Assembly (NCBI GenBank): GCA_028023455.1
Contig: JAQFVV010000013.1
Coordinates: 11,572,579 to 11,636,578, forward strand
Length of the DNA stretch: 64,000 nt
From: Epiperipatus broadwayi
Lineage: Eukaryota > Onychophora > Udeonychophora > Euonychophora > Peripatidae
Direction: 5' to 3'
This document shows positions 26,994 through 39,996 of the stretch, one piece after another. The position numbers were made by a program, and so were the translations under genes. Each line of letters opens with the position of its first letter. Position 1 is the stretch's first letter. The notes under the pieces were generated by a model. The model did no database searches, had not been told where the DNA came from, and worked only from the letters and a program-made list of their open reading frames with translations.

Positions 26994-27189
26994 TAAAAAG
27001 AAATACTAAGTTAGAATTTAAATTTGTTTAACAAATTCTCAGCACCAGGTATACTTTAAATGCTTTTGCATCTTATTCGTGATAATTCTATAGGAATAAT
27101 TATGAATATGATGTGAATGCATCAAAAGTATAATTGGTGCTAATAATTTAATAAACATATTTAAATTCTACTTAGTATTTCCTTTTATA
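26994..27189. repeat. Foldback MITE-like inverted repeat
   Basis: Arms of about 97 bp are almost fully paired: AAAGAAATACTAAGTTAGAA and AATTTAAATTTG on the left against the complement of TTCTACTTAGTATTTCCTTT and CATATTTAAATT on the right, continuing through CAGCACCAGGTATACTTT and its mirror. The turn is near CTATAGGAATA at 27090. No loop or coding sequence is present, which is typical of a small palindromic non-autonomous element. Confidence 0.7.
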
Positions 27190-27455
27190 CCAATATATGT
27201 AATCTACACATTTTATTTGTAACTCGTATATAATTGAACCCATATATTTTATATTTCTTCATTTATATACTTCAACAATTCATTTACTATTGTGGATGTT
27301 CACATATATACAAGAGAATAATTTGACAACAGAGCTGTTTGTTAGTCCAGTGGCATATAAAAACAAATATTATTTATATACCCAATCTAGTAATACTAGT
27401 TTCAAGATAAATGGGCATGGAAGCAACAAATATTTTTGATCCATCAATCAATATT
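27190..27455. other. AT-rich spacer
   Basis: Short A/T-rich stretch with no recognised feature. Confidence 0.5.
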
Positions 27456-27740
27456 TTGTTCCATGGATAGGTCCAGTGAGTAGTCGCATCATCAATCCAT
27501 GTATTTTTTCACTCCATTCTCTTCATTAGCTAGCTCTTCAATTCCATGTAACTCTTCCCATCTTTTATAACATCCAAAAACATCAATCTTTCTACCTTTT
27601 CTTCTTGCTTCCATTTACCATTCCCCCTGAAACAACTCTCATTATACTATACTTTCTTCTCAATATATGTCCAATCCAGTTTCTCCTTTCAATTTCCTCA
27701 ATGTGCTTTTTTCATTTTCAAAATTTCATTTGTTATTTTA
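27456..27740 (-). pseudogene. Decayed LINE C-terminal tail (RTE/L2-like)
   Basis: Read on the minus strand, the order of blocks matches the last ~90 residues of many non-LTR polyproteins. A LDWTYIEKK-like stretch sits at the position of NWIGHILR. It is followed by GNGKWKQEEKVERLMFLDVI (compare G.v.GKR.RGR....L.DI), and then DGKSYMELK (compare gsYee.K). Several frame changes and stops separate them. The sequence is noticeably less AT-rich than its flanks. No catalytic domain is left, so this is a 5'-truncated, inactive copy. Confidence 0.45.
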
Positions 27741-30480
27741 CTCATCCAAAATGATTTCTGTAGACATAATAAAACAAGGGAATTATAAGACAAAATAGTT
27801 TCCTATTGTCTTTTTTGCCCAGCAATAACCTCCATAACAGACTTAATGTGCTAGATGAATCTCATAAATGAAATTACATTTTATCACTTCTTCCTCACCG
27901 TGTCCTATAGTGTACTTCCACTGATTTGAATGATGCTATTACTGATCCAGTACCCAGTGGGGTGTTGACCTATTTAATGGCAATCAACATTTAGCATTAT
28001 ACATTAACTATTATATGAATTGTGGCATTTTACAGAAGAAAACATGCCACTATCTTTTTCACCACTTCCTGGTAGCGAATGTTGTTACATTGCCAACGAC
28101 TGCTTATTTGCAGTACTTTCTTATTCTTAGCTAACCTTCACCTCTGAAGGCCATTCCCTATCCACAACTTGGAGATGATCTAGGCAGCATGGTAATCCAT
28201 GGTAATCTCAAAACTGATTCTGTTGAATAGTTATGTGACTGTTTTGAAGAAATTATGAAACACTAGTCAATACAAATAACATACAATGATTATCATTAAC
28301 TTCATTTATTTTTATGTGTTCTCTTATGTCCTTTTGAAAATATGATTTCTATTTTATAATCCAATTTTTATATAAAAAAATACTTAATCATCGAATCTAT
28401 ACATAGTAATAAAAATAAAAATAGAAGGACAGCTGATTTTAAAACTTTGTTAAATATTTGAGGTCTTTTATGTAATATGAACTTAAATAAGGGAGGGGGG
28501 GTTAGTGGATTTGAGGATGACTTAAGAAAATAATAATTGAAGAATACCCCCCCCCCAAAAAAAAAAAAATTAATATTAAAAAATACTTATTAAGAAAATT
28601 ATATTATGGATAACAAATTGATTGGGTAGAAGAAGTTAAGAAACTGAATTATTTGTTAGAAAGCATTAATGGAAAGAAAAACAGAAAATCTTCAAATATA
28701 AAAAAACGACTATACTGCAACAGGTCATTTGATGTTTAAGCAACTGAAGTGACAGAGCAGAGCACAAATCTTTAATTCTCAGGTCTACAACTTTGTATTT
28801 TGCAATAAAATTTGCAGGATGAATTGTTATGAATAACTAAAAAGCAAAATGAAAACAAAAAATGCTTGAGAAAGTGATCTGTTTAATGACAAAATCCTAC
28901 CTTTCGGCAGGTGATAAATTCAATTATTCAAACATTTATAATTATTTTAACAATCCATTTATCAACTGGAACATCAAAAAAAAAATTACATAATATTTCA
29001 AATTTATTAGTTTCATTTTTTAAATAATATTCAAAAAATAAATCCTTTTTGTTTTCACCCACTACCTATGCAGTATAATTATTTTATCTAAGCATTTATT
29101 TTTAGGTGAACAATAAACTTTTTCTAATGGAAGCTTTTTTATATTCCGCCTTAGTAATCTTCAATCATTATTACAAGTGATTCTTAACGGCATTTTTTTT
29201 TCAAAACTGTTTTCACACTTTTTGTAAAAAGTTTAAAACATACGATTAAAGTTTGGTAAATTATTGGGCAAACTGTCATCCATTAAATAACAACCCTACC
29301 GCGACTCACTGAGGAATTATCCTTCTCTCAAAGTCTTACTTAAAAAACTGCAAAGAAAAAATTAACTCTCTATCTTCTATTTTTCAACCACCCCTATTTT
29401 AGCTTTTAGATTTCTTTAAAAAGCAAAATATACACTTTAAGTGTTTAAGATAAAAAAAAAAGAATCAATTCCTTAATGTATATATTTAAATTAATTTGGA
29501 TGTCTTCATCCAAGTGAAAAAACTTCCAAATTTAAACTCAAGATAATAATCCATGCACAGTGCTTATCATCTGCCATGTTTATCACTTGAATTCAGATAG
29601 TCAAGGATTTTCAGACAATTCTGAAAAAGTTTTAGATTAATAAACTTTGATAACTGAGGTGACGTGCTATATAATAGAGAGTTGTGGATTTGGTGAAAAA
29701 GACAAAAGATCTTAATTTTTTTTAAAAAACAAAACTAAGAAGCAGAAGAGAAAGGGGTATATATGTAGAAGCAGGGAAATTAAGAATGATATGTCAAAAA
29801 AATCTCTGGAAAGTAAAAACGACACAAATTAAAAAAAAGGGGGAAAAACCTGATTGATGCCTTAAAGCTTCGACTAAATTTTCATTATCTGAAGAGTAGA
29901 ATAAACAATGTACAGAAATAATTGTAGAGGTTAGATTTCTATTATGCATGATCTATTTTGTAAGAAACAACTAATGATATTAATAATTATTTTTTGTAAT
30001 GCTTAGTGAAACTTCTCTTTATCTTTTCATTTATTATTGATGAATAAACTTAAACAAATATATAATTTATGAGTATATCTGTGTGCGATTTTAACTATAT
30101 TTCAAAAATGCAATGTGATTCACATTAGAGTTTAGTATAATATATGAAATCTAAATAATATGGTAATGAGATAAAGTAAATAAAATTCTTATATATATAC
30201 GTAAATATATAAATGTATCCGAATAATATTTCATTTATATAAATTCATGAAGTGTATATACATATAGTATGTATATGCCATTTTATATCCATCTATGAAT
30301 CAAACAATTGATCTGTGTAAACGTGTTTCTAGTTTAGTCATTAGGTATTGCTAATTTTCTTTCTTCAGACATAAAGATTCATCTAGAAATACTTTTCTAA
30401 ATTGCTTAGCTACTCTAAAAAGGCTTTATCAATTTGCTCTAGAAATAGTATTATTTTAAAAAATTGATCCACATTCGGAT
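27741..30480. other. AT-rich spacer with homopolymer junctions
   Basis: Mostly A/T-rich. Notable bits are a mid-GC patch at 27950-28200 of unknown origin, a G8 run near 28493-28501 and a C10-A13 run near 28547-28569. No gene recognised. Confidence 0.45.
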
Positions 30481-30489
30481 GGGTTAGGT

Positions 30490-31050
30490 TATCCTTTTTT
30501 CTCATTATGGTTCAAAAATTATTTGTTTCTTTTCTACCCTCCAGTTATCATCTTGCAAGTGATTTGCTACTTTAACAGCCAACTCCTGAATATCTTTTTT
30601 AGTAGCCCTTTTCCTTCTGTTAATTCTTTCTCTTGTGCTTTATTCTCAACTCTTCCATCTTTCCTTCTAAGTTTTTTATTGTTTTGTGAATTTCAGCTAC
30701 AATTTTAGCATCTTTTTATATTCTAAAATGTGCATTTCCACTTTTTCCATCCTCTCCATTTTCTCTTCTAAAATTTAAAATTTGTGCCTTTGTTAAATGC
30801 TGTTTCTCCATGCTATGGAATTTATGATCAAAACCTTTTCCCATTTTATGAAATTTATCATTGTTCATCAACAGAGAAACATCAATTTTCTTTAACTTTA
30901 AATCTATGCCTTGTTGACTTTCATCCATATTCAGAAACTTTTGATTCATGCTTTGCTGTATATCCTTATACTTTTGCTCAATCTTCAGTTGCTTGTCTTT
31001 GATATTCTGGGATTTGTTGTGATGCGATATACTGTAGCTACTCCTTAAAC
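30490..31050 (-). pseudogene. Coiled-coil, gag-like or ORF1-like relic
   Basis: The minus-strand frame 30949-30716 encodes 77 residues rich in Lys, Asp, Gln and Met with heptad character (for example DLKLKKIDVSLLMNN). It extends 5' in the same sense as KLKIEQKYKDIQQSMNQKF. Such Gln/Lys coiled coils are common in gag proteins of invertebrate LTR elements and in LINE ORF1 proteins. There is no zinc knuckle or protease to decide between them. Frame breaks at both ends show decay. A retroelement origin is inference from composition and from its place beside the LINE fragment at 31147-31851. Confidence 0.3.
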
Positions 31051-31146
31051 GAAGTCAAGAATCTCTCAGCAATTATACCAAGAAAAGCTTGTTAGCTACT
31101 TAATTTTACATTCCCCAATCTAATTTTTCCCATATTCTGCTCCATT

Positions 31147-31910
31147 TCATTTCCACAACATAATCTTTGTCAACTCTACAGCCTTTATATTTAAATCCCC
31201 CTTATCTTTTTCCAAACCCAGCATAAAAACCAATAATCTACTTTCTGTATAATCACTTTTTTCATATTTATTTTCCCATAACTTCATTATATATGCTCTT
31301 TCTGTTTTCAAGCATTTACATTCAATTAACAAATGCCTAATATTTTCTATTCCTTCCTTACATAATTTACAGACTAAATCACCCATATTTTTCCATTTAC
31401 ATGTATATTCTCTTGTCGCTAAAGATCCTGTTTGAGCCTTAAACAATAAACTACTTTCCTTACCATTATCATAAATTAACTCACACCTAATATTCTGTTT
31501 ATTTCTATATATATTTAAACTCTTTTTACACTCCATACTAGTTCTCCATCTCTCTAACTCTCTATTCTTTATTAGTAAATCTATTCTTTTATCCCATTCC
31601 TTACCACTATAACACTCAACAATCCTTCTAACACAATCATCCCATCTTTTATACAAATATACAGATATAAATTCTTTATCCAAATCTTTTGCATACTGTA
31701 TTAGCTTTCTCACCCATCTTGTTACCTGCCCTTTACTCATAACGCAATTAAATACTATTTTAGCTATTCTTTTATTATCCATAAACTGCAATCTACCGAA
31801 AATTTTCATTTTACTTTTTGTATCTCTCATATGAAAACTTGACCATCCCATTTCTCCTTGAATTATATATTTTATTGCATATCCTACATATTTTTCATTA
31901 TTGTAATTAG
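31147..31910 (-). pseudogene. LINE ORF2 C-terminal fragment with Cys-His zinc finger
   Basis: An open minus-strand frame of 234 codons (31851-31147), which can be read further 5' to about 31910 (YAIKYIIQGEMGWSSFHMRD). It corresponds to the region after the RT domain of many invertebrate non-LTR elements. GEMGWSSFHMRDTK and GRLQFMDNKRIAKIVF fill the post-thumb block. A C-terminal zinc finger CKLCKEGIENIRHLLIECKC (residues ~165-185) follows the C-x2-C-x8-H-x4-C pattern. The endonuclease and RT domains are absent. The fragment seems less damaged than the CR1-like relics nearby. It would bind nucleic acid in an intact element but cannot function alone. Confidence 0.6.
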
Positions 31911-32192
31911 TGCTTGATCTTTCCTCTTTGACTTTTCTCTACTACTAGTTCATATTGTAGATCCTCTTTTTGTATTTCTGGTTGACTTTGACTGGTTTGA
32001 CTTTTAGCATCTCTCATATGAAAACTTGACCATCCCATTTCTCCTTGAATTATATATTTTATTGCACATCCTACATATTTTTCATTATTATAATTAGTGC
32101 TTGATCTTTCCTCTTTGACTTTTCCTCTACTACTAGTTCATATTGTAGATCCTCTTTTTGTATTTCTGGTTGACTTTGACTGGTTTGACTTT
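31822..32192. repeat. Tandem duplication, 187-bp period
   Basis: The segment ATCTCTCATATGAAAACTTG through TGACTGGTTTGACTTT occurs at 31822 and again at 32009. Only a few substitutions and a one-base indel (CTTTTCTCTAC against CTTTTCCTCTAC) separate the copies, so the duplication is recent. It spans the junction between the LINE tail and the short ORF at 32071-32271. Confidence 0.85.
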
Positions 32193-32271
32193 GTTCCATG
32201 TTTGAGCAACCGGCATTCTCAGTTATATCGTGATCTTGCTCAATTCTTCTTGAACAAGCTCTTGTTATCAT
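32071..32271 (-). pseudogene. N-terminal fragment of an unknown retroelement ORF
   Basis: A 66-codon minus frame begins MITRACSRRIEQD and is polar and acidic-basic (MEQSQTSQSQPEIQKEDLQ). A M-[IT]-TR-[AS]-[CS]-SRR start followed by polar low-complexity sequence recalls gag N-termini of invertebrate retroelements, but this is weak. The frame runs into the tandem duplication and then stops. It may be the start of the same ORF whose coiled coil lies at 30490-31050, with the LINE tail inserted between them (inference). Confidence 0.25.
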
Positions 32272-33429
32272 TTAAAAAACACAACTTAAATTATTGTTTC
32301 TTGATTTAATATCAGTTCACATTCAACCCTAATTTTTATTTTTATTGAGTTGTCTGAATTTTTTAATATAATTATTATTTTCTATATATCTATATATTTT
32401 AAACAGTACGTCAAACCCTTCCTCCCTCACATATAACTATACTAACTATCACACGTCATGTCTGCACTGCCTTTGTTTTTAAATATTTAAAAATAAATAA
32501 ATCTTTTTTTTTTCTTCAAATTTTGTCTGTATAAATATTTAAATCTCTTATATTTGTTTTACACATTACTTATTATATTGGTGTCAATCTCCTCTCACCC
32601 CAATATATTATTAATTGATTGCTTATTATTTTTATCATTTATGCTTACATAATTTATATAGAATGAATGTATATTTCAAAATAAATAATAAATAAAACAA
32701 AAAAAAATTAATAAAGTATCTGAGTTTTGTGCATCATTTTCTATTTCTACTTAAGCCACTCATTATGATTTTATTAATGTAATTTTATGCATATATCAGA
32801 CCCTTTATATTGTTTCAGGCCCTACATAGAGCCTAGAGGACCATTCAATCTTCTAATTTCACATCATTAATTATAGACTTACACAGGGTTAAATAAATTT
32901 CAGTATTTGTAAACTATTCACTGTACAGCCTGTGTTGGTGCTGTTTCTGTGTCAAAACACAGAATTATACCGCTTTTCTGGCCGAACCTATGGCTAATAT
33001 ATGAGCGATCGTATGTAGTGGTTATAATATGCAGCCAATTCTTCTCCATTCAATAACACTGCATCTACTAACAATACTATGATCGTATAGTTTGCCGTTG
33101 ATTTCATTGCAGGTTTAATTCCTATGCATATTGACAGAATTTGTATTGTCGCTAGAATTTAAGATGAGAGTGTGAGCATTATCATCTTTTTCAAGTGTTT
33201 ATTTATTGATGTTTATGATTTTCTAAATTTTCCAACTGAAAGATTTTTGTGGACTATGATACTGTCTCTTAAGTCCAAAAAAAAAAAGATCAAGAATGAC
33301 TTAATCAGCAAATGTCTATATCATTTTTAATCCTTCTTGTCAGTAATTAAACTTCAATCTTCAGAACTTTATATTTATTAAGAAATTCCATATTTATTCT
33401 ATTATTTTGCCAAGTAGAAAATACTGTTG
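32272..33429. other. AT-rich spacer with a mid-GC patch
   Basis: Mostly A/T-rich. At 32925-33120 there is a less AT-rich block containing two GATCGTAT motifs (33006 and 33081) of unknown meaning. No gene recognised. Confidence 0.4.
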
Positions 33430-34600
33430 TTTTTTTTTTAAATTAATAAATACAATCATAGGCAGTAAATCAGTCATGATTATTCTTTTTAGTGAACCCA
33501 TGAATAGATTTACTTGTATCCATAAGCCATTTCTTAAAAGAATTACATGCTTCAGTAATGACAGTTAATGAGAATCCAAACTAGCAATTTTAATTTATAA
33601 TAGCTATTAAAATCTAATGCATGTAGTAGATTCTTCTAAAAAGATCAATTTTCTTGTTGGAATAATATCTATTTTTTAATGCAACTATTATTTTAATCTT
33701 AGTGTTTACTAATCTGTGATTTGTCCAACAATCTTGCAATGAAAACTCCTCTTGCATTCTAACTTCTAGCAATAATATAATCTATTAAATGCCAGTTTTG
33801 AGTAGATGAATCCATGTTCCTTTGAAGCAATTTTACTGCCTAAACAAACTGTTTGTTTACAGCCTCAATACCATTATTTCCAATAACTTTTGGCCAAAGT
33901 CTACTACTTGTACCAACATGTGCATTAAAGTTTACAAGAAGAAAAATTTGATCTTTTAATTGTATTATTGTAATAATGCTACTCAACATTGAATAAAAGC
34001 TTTTATTTTCTGAAACAAAGGTTGGAACACAGGTATTGATAAAATAAGCTCTAGCACCATAATGCAAGTTGAAATTGTAAGATTATTAATCTTTCATTGA
34101 TACAAGGAATTCCAATTAGATTTTACAGAAACTCCAATGTCATGCATTCTTCTTTCACTGATTGACTAATCTTCCCCCCTCCCCCCCAAAAAAAACTTGT
34201 ATCCATCCATCTGTTCTAATAAACTTTCTTCTTCTGGGAGATTAGTTTTACTAACAGTAGCTCTATCAATCTTAAATCTCAATAGTTCTTTAATCACAAG
34301 TGTACTTCCATGTTCTTATCTTAAAGAATTTGGATCAAGTAAAAAACACACATTTACCTTTAATACTACCAATTCTTCTTACTATGCCACTATTGCTGAT
34401 ATTATTCTCATTATTTCTACTGCTAAAATGAATAAAATACCAGGTGTGATGACCTAGCCAGACTGTGAGATAGGACACTTTAGACCACATTTTCTGGCAC
34501 CTCCCACTTCTATAGTAGGTAGGAGGATTCCCAAATAGGGCTCCTAAACAAAAATATTTCCCAACTAAAATTTCTGTCAAACTTAAATCCATTTCCAAAC
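33430..34600 (-). pseudogene. Decayed LINE endonuclease domain (CR1/Jockey-like)
   Basis: The minus strand reads, in order, the central and C-terminal blocks of an apurinic-type (exonuclease-endonuclease-phosphatase) domain. INTCVPTFVSENKSFYSMLS corresponds to the ISAYAPT block. QIFLLVNFNAHVGTSS corresponds to the GDFNARVG catalytic block, with the expected GD altered to VN. VIGNNGIEAVN matches VIGxNGIG, and DSSTQNWHLIDYII matches the sxHxlIDYI block just downstream. The best frame is 34067-33840; the rest is split by stops. The domain cuts target DNA in an active LINE, but this copy has lost a key Gly-Asp and its frame. It is the same family as the relic at 44.7-46.1 kb. Confidence 0.65.
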
Positions 34601-36590
34601 TAACTCATTAGTGATTGCACTGCAGCAAGAAAAATCACAACTTAAGGACTGACAGCCTACTAAGATTCTCTCTATTATTTGCTTAATTCTTGAAGACGAG
34701 CTAAAAAAAAAAGGGAAGAAAGAAGGAATATTGGGGTCAGAAATGCTGTGTGTGTTATTAAAGAAATGAAATGTTGTTGCATCCCATTGTCACCCTATTA
34801 TAGTTTAAGTGACTAAAAAAAAAAATAGGAGTCAGAAAATACTGTTTGTATTGGAAATTACCTAGTTTTTGATGAACCAACATCCCCATTCTACAAGGCA
34901 GCAGGAGCTCTTGGACAGACACTGTGATTTAATATTCACAGTTCGATCTTCATATCTAAAGGCAATTCCAGCATTCATCAGATGTGGAATTCATTGGTAG
35001 TTTAAGTCTATTTAATGCAATAGATTTTTGTAGTGTACAATAAAAAAACTATCTGAATTTCGCAATCCGTTTTTGCCATTTTGACTGCAGTTAAGATGAA
35101 AAAGTGAATGTTTAAAAAAAGTTGCTTAAAGTTAGAAACCGTCCACAACACGTTATCAACTGTTTAAAACAAATTATATATAAAAAAAGCAGCATATGCC
35201 TGTAACTAATTTAAAAACATATAACCAAATCTATAGAATGCAATCAATATAGACACACACAAACAAACTATCTGTACTTTGTTTATAGGGAGTCAATTAA
35301 ATTAACAATTTTAAAGAATAAAGATTGTGTTAGTTAATTATACTAACAATATAAAACTAGAAGAACAACTTATTTTTTCTAGGATTTTGAAGTTGAATAA
35401 AAGAAAAAAAATCTCCTGATATCTCCAGTCCATAGTACAGAGTTCCTGGTACACTGTCTTCCATAAACATCAACTTATTTCTTTTTTTAAAAAAAAAAAA
35501 CCATTCAGGATTAATTTTGTACTTGAATTAAAATTATACTATAACAAAAATTATTTTACTAATCTATTAAAATTACAATAAACTTTTTAATGAACATTTT
35601 ACTATATTTAACTACGTTTTGGATTATTTCCACCATTTAGTTGAATTGTTAAATGTTTTTAGTAAAGTTCACACTTTATTTATATTTTTTCTAAACACAT
35701 TCAACTGCCACTTTCAAAGATATAAATAAGATTTAACTTTTCTAAAAAAAAATATTTAACAATTCAAGTAGGAAATGGAAATAGTCCAATATATATTTAT
35801 AGTTTTCAGATACATACTATGATGGATAAATATAATTAACTATGAAATACTTTTTTATAAGTGAATTTTTATAATTTTACTACAGTACCTTTTTTTTTTT
35901 GATATCACTAAATCCACAAATGCTGAAAGTCGCCAGTTTTATATATCCTCAAATAATTACAATATCTTAATGCAAATACTTTCAAGTCAAATATAATAAA
36001 AATTAGATTCAAAATAGATGTGATTACAGATTAAAACAATAATAGGAATTACTTTTAAAACTGTTATTGGAGTTTCTTACTGGATTCCTTTATTCAGGGA
36101 TATTTAAAATTCTTTCAGTTTTGAGAACACAAAAATATGGCCATTCCAACTCCAAAAAAAAAAAAAAGAAGAAAAGAAAAAAAAACCCAATTATAATAGT
36201 ACATTAAAGATGAGTTTTGTGATGACTATAAAACCTAATCTGTGAAATACAAATGTTTGCATGCAAACAACACAATGATTCATTACTCTTCTTATTTAAT
36301 AGGTTACAAGTTACGTTTTACCTTTGATAGAATTTTTTTCTTCTAAAATACTTCAACATTGTGACTAATTGTAGCTTTCCAGTATATTCTATATTGTCAT
36401 ATCTTCCTAGTGAAAACAATAAATATTGCACTTCTTATAGAAATGTCTCTGAAATAACCGTTATAATGAAAACAAGATATGTTTTCTCATGAAAACATGC
36501 TTAAGTTTACCATAAAATATTTCTTTATGATGCCTTATATTGTTCATTCATTTCACCTAACTAATCAAATGAAAATGTGATTTTACAATA
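34601..36590. other. AT-rich spacer
   Basis: A/T-rich, with several poly-A/T runs (34703, 34815, 35492, 35889, 36153) and no convincing gene. A mid-GC patch at 34865-35000 has short stop-free runs on the plus strand, too short to assign. Confidence 0.45.
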
Positions 36591-36599
36591 ATGGATTGT

Positions 36600-37800
36600 A
36601 AAGAATCACATCCAAAAAATTATAGAATGAATTTATTAGTTTTATGATCTTGCCATTGTATTTGTACAAATTTGATGGAGCATCCTTAAATGAAATTTTT
36701 TTCAATGCCTTTATATTGGATTAGTAGGATGTCCAGGTATCATTTCTATACAATAAATTGGATAAACTAAACAGTTTTACATACACATATTTTAGTCACA
36801 GCAGTTATTTCTCTGTGATATACAACCTATTTCTTAATTTTTTAGATGCAGCAACAACATTTTACAAAATTGTGTTGCATCTGAACATCTAAGACTAACT
36901 TTCTATTTTTAGTAGACTACTAAGATATTTAAAATGGTTTACATTTTCAAGGTGATAATCATCCAACCTAAAAGTTACTGAAAATTTAATTCCATCATTG
37001 ACTGAATAAAAACTTGAGATTTTTTTAACATTGCACTTTTAACATTAAGTATATTCAACAGATCATCCTTTGAATTGACAAAAATAACACAATTATCAAC
37101 ATACTCTAAATGCAGAATCCAAAAAGATAAAAGTTTTGTTTTGAATCAATTCAAATTGAAAATTCAATCATTAGAACTGTAATGCAACTTGATTTGTATT
37201 CATTAAATTGCCAATAAACAATTCTTAAGATCATAGGTATAAAACATTGAAAAACAGTTAAGAGCTTAACAGAAATTTTCATGTCAAAAGGCTAATACTT
37301 TCTAGCTGTAATAATAACACTTTATTTTATTTCAAAATGTAGAAGTTACATAATATAAATAAACTTAGGTAAACAATCAATAATTTCAACATGATGCAAT
37401 AGGGTCAAATACTGTGATAAAATCAATAAAAACAATATATAGAAATCATTCTTTTGTCTTACCACTTTTTGTGCATTTTCTTAGTAATAAAAGCCATAAC
37501 TACAATATCTTTTGATTCCTTAAAATCACACTGTGTTTCTGGTAACCACTCATCTATGACTTGAAGCAAGTTCTTCAACAAAATTCTTAAAAGTACATTT
37601 GCAGTAGTAGATAACAAAGATATTGCATGACAATCAGTTATGCCATGTGGGTAAGAGGTGCCTTTGTGCAAAGTAAATTTCAGCCCCCCCCCCCATATTT
37701 CACATTTTATGAAACAAAATTTGCAAATTAAAAGACATTTTTTCCTAGTGCTTTTACAAGAAAAGAAAATATACCTTTGGTCATTTAACAATTTTGATAA
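36600..37800 (-). pseudogene. Decayed LINE reverse-transcriptase fragment (CR1/Jockey-like)
   Basis: The 110-codon minus frame (37791-37459) contains the RT entry block: YPHGITDCHAISLLSTTANV (compare the family's ..cdNhRgISLLsi.gKi), LLRILLKNLL (compare lLnRL), and LPETQCDFKESKDIVVMAFI (compare lPEsQcGFR..rgTvDmiF). Further downstream on the minus strand, interrupted traces of the palm follow, then a DDYHLENVNHFKYLSSLL-like stretch matching the Y...V..F.YLGS block near 36930-36960. The FADD catalytic box is not recognisable. The copy is inactive and old. It lies in the same orientation as, but upstream of, the endonuclease relic at 33.4-34.6 kb, so the two are separate insertions or a rearranged copy. 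Confidence 0.6.
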
Positions 37801-39240
37801 ATATCTTATGTGTTTTACTCACTTATTTCTATAAAATAAATTGAAGATTAAAGCACATGCTAAAATGAAAACAAATTATTGTTTAAGAAATAATTTTGAA
37901 ACAATAATTAAATAATAATTGAAAACAGAACTATTTATTTAGTAAATTTGAAATTTTTTCTTTCAAAAGTTTTCATATTATTTTTTGGATAATCCTGCAA
38001 AATTGCTACTAGATAGAAAATATCTGTAAATAAGATAATTATTTTCAATATATTTTTATCATAATCAAACTCCCACCATCACCATCATGCACCCATACCT
38101 AAAAAAACATTACACTATTTCCTCTCCTTCTCAGACCAGCTCTGATAATACATAATTAATTCTACTTCTAGTTTACTTACTTAAAAATATTATTTACAAT
38201 CAGAGTATGATTCTCTGGAATGCTTTGCCTCCGAGTTCCACACTGCATAGTGACGAGAAAAGAGAGTCCACCTTGTCTCCGTTCTCCTTTTGGAAGTACA
38301 ATAATTATAAAAGCTGATGTAATTCTTAGACTTCTTTACCAATATTTAGATCAACTTTAACCAACAAATCAATAATTAATTAAAAATAGTTCTTTTGTTT
38401 GAAAACTCATTTAAAATTCCACATGCATAAACTTATTCACATTTTTTATTAAGCAAGTTATAATAGGAAGTTATATTCCTTCAATAATAAAATATTTACA
38501 CTATTAATTAATTTTTATGTGCATGTTATTCTGCTATTAATAACTATAATTTGTTATATATAGTCTGATATTTTAAATTTTCATACTTACATTGTTTATT
38601 GATGTAACTTATATTGCACTAGGACGATCAAACTAGGTTGAATTTAAATAACAGCTTGATATCTCTTTCATTCCATTAACATCAACTTGTTAAAATAATT
38701 GTTTGTTTTAAAATTCCATTAGTTAAATTTAATTTAGAATCTCTTAAACTTATCTTGTTTACATTTTCTATCAACAAAAGTATTTGTTTTGTTTTAGTTC
38801 AATAATAAAATATTTACACTATTTTATTATTTAATTTTTTACCACTTACTAATAGTGAAGTCATATTATATATATTCTTTATTATATAGTTCAATAATTA
38901 GGGATTTGACCAGGATTTATTTAAGGAAAGAAATTTTAAATTTTCATGGATTGTTTTCAATAAATTTTTGAAAGTCATTAAAACCTCTTGCACTTTATAT
39001 TGTTTTCAAGGTTCCATTAGATACATTTTTTAGACTTTAATATAGTGCAATCATATAGTTATAATGAAATTTGTGAAGAATTAGATATTTTGATGTGGAA
39101 TAGTATCTTTTTTAAAAATTATGGTTTTTACACTGTTTTTCTTAAATTTGAACTGTAGTGTGGATTATGGATTAATATCAAGTTTTTAACTAGAGAATAA
39201 GCCTGAGTCCACATCAAAAAAAAGTGGGTTAGTAAAACAT
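37801..39240. other. AT-rich spacer with a short LINE-tail-like patch
   Basis: A/T-rich except at 38190-38310. There the plus strand reads SMILWNALPPSSTL and then LSPFSFWKY, resembling the xLWNxLPxxxxxxxSLxxFK block that ends many CR1/Jockey-type polyproteins. The stretch is short and stop-free in two frames on the other strand as well, so the call is weak. Nothing else is recognised. Confidence 0.35.
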
Positions 39241-39996
39241 GTAAAAAGATAATGATATAAAAAAGATATTATTATTATTAAAAATAAGAAAAGCTATTTA
39301 GTTTAAACAGTAAGAATTTTTCATTATAACACATGCACTGTACTGGTTTTTATAATATCTCAATGATATCTTCTTGAGTATTAAGGAAACTCTCAAATTA
39401 AGACCTAAGATAGAGATTTTTAAAAAGATAACCTTTAAACCTACTTTCCAATTATATAGGCCAATCAAAAGCATCTCAGTTTAAGAGCATAAAGATGTTT
39501 CTCTTTTCACTTTACTTCCATTATTTTCTTTGTGCATATTAACTTTATGAAATCTTTAAATTTATTACGTGTTAATATTAGGAAATATTAGAAATTATGT
39601 AACCTTTGATTTTATTTACTAGGACAGAGCTAGTATGTAATTTAAACAGTAAGGATTTTTCATCCTTGCACATTCGCTGTACTGTTTTTTATAACATCTC
39701 AATGATGTCTTGTTGAGTGGTTTCCTCAATACTCAACAAGACATCATTGAAATGTCATAAAAAAACAATACAGCACATGCATTAGGGATGAAAATTTTTT
39801 ACTGTTTAAATTACATATTATCTCTGCACCAGTAAAAAAAATCAAATGTTACATAATTTCTAAAATTTCTGAGTATTAACATGTAATAAATTTAAAGATT
39901 TCGTAAGAGTTAATAGGCAGAAAAAAAAATGGAAGTAAAGTGAACAGAGAAATATCTTCATGCTTTTAAACTGAAATGCTTTAGATTGGTCTATAT

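Noticed and set aside
38190-38310. Minus-strand host exon with a GTAAGT donor
   Set aside because: The minus strand is open, but the plus strand reads a LWNALPP-type LINE tail block and the putative acceptor lacks a pyrimidine tract.
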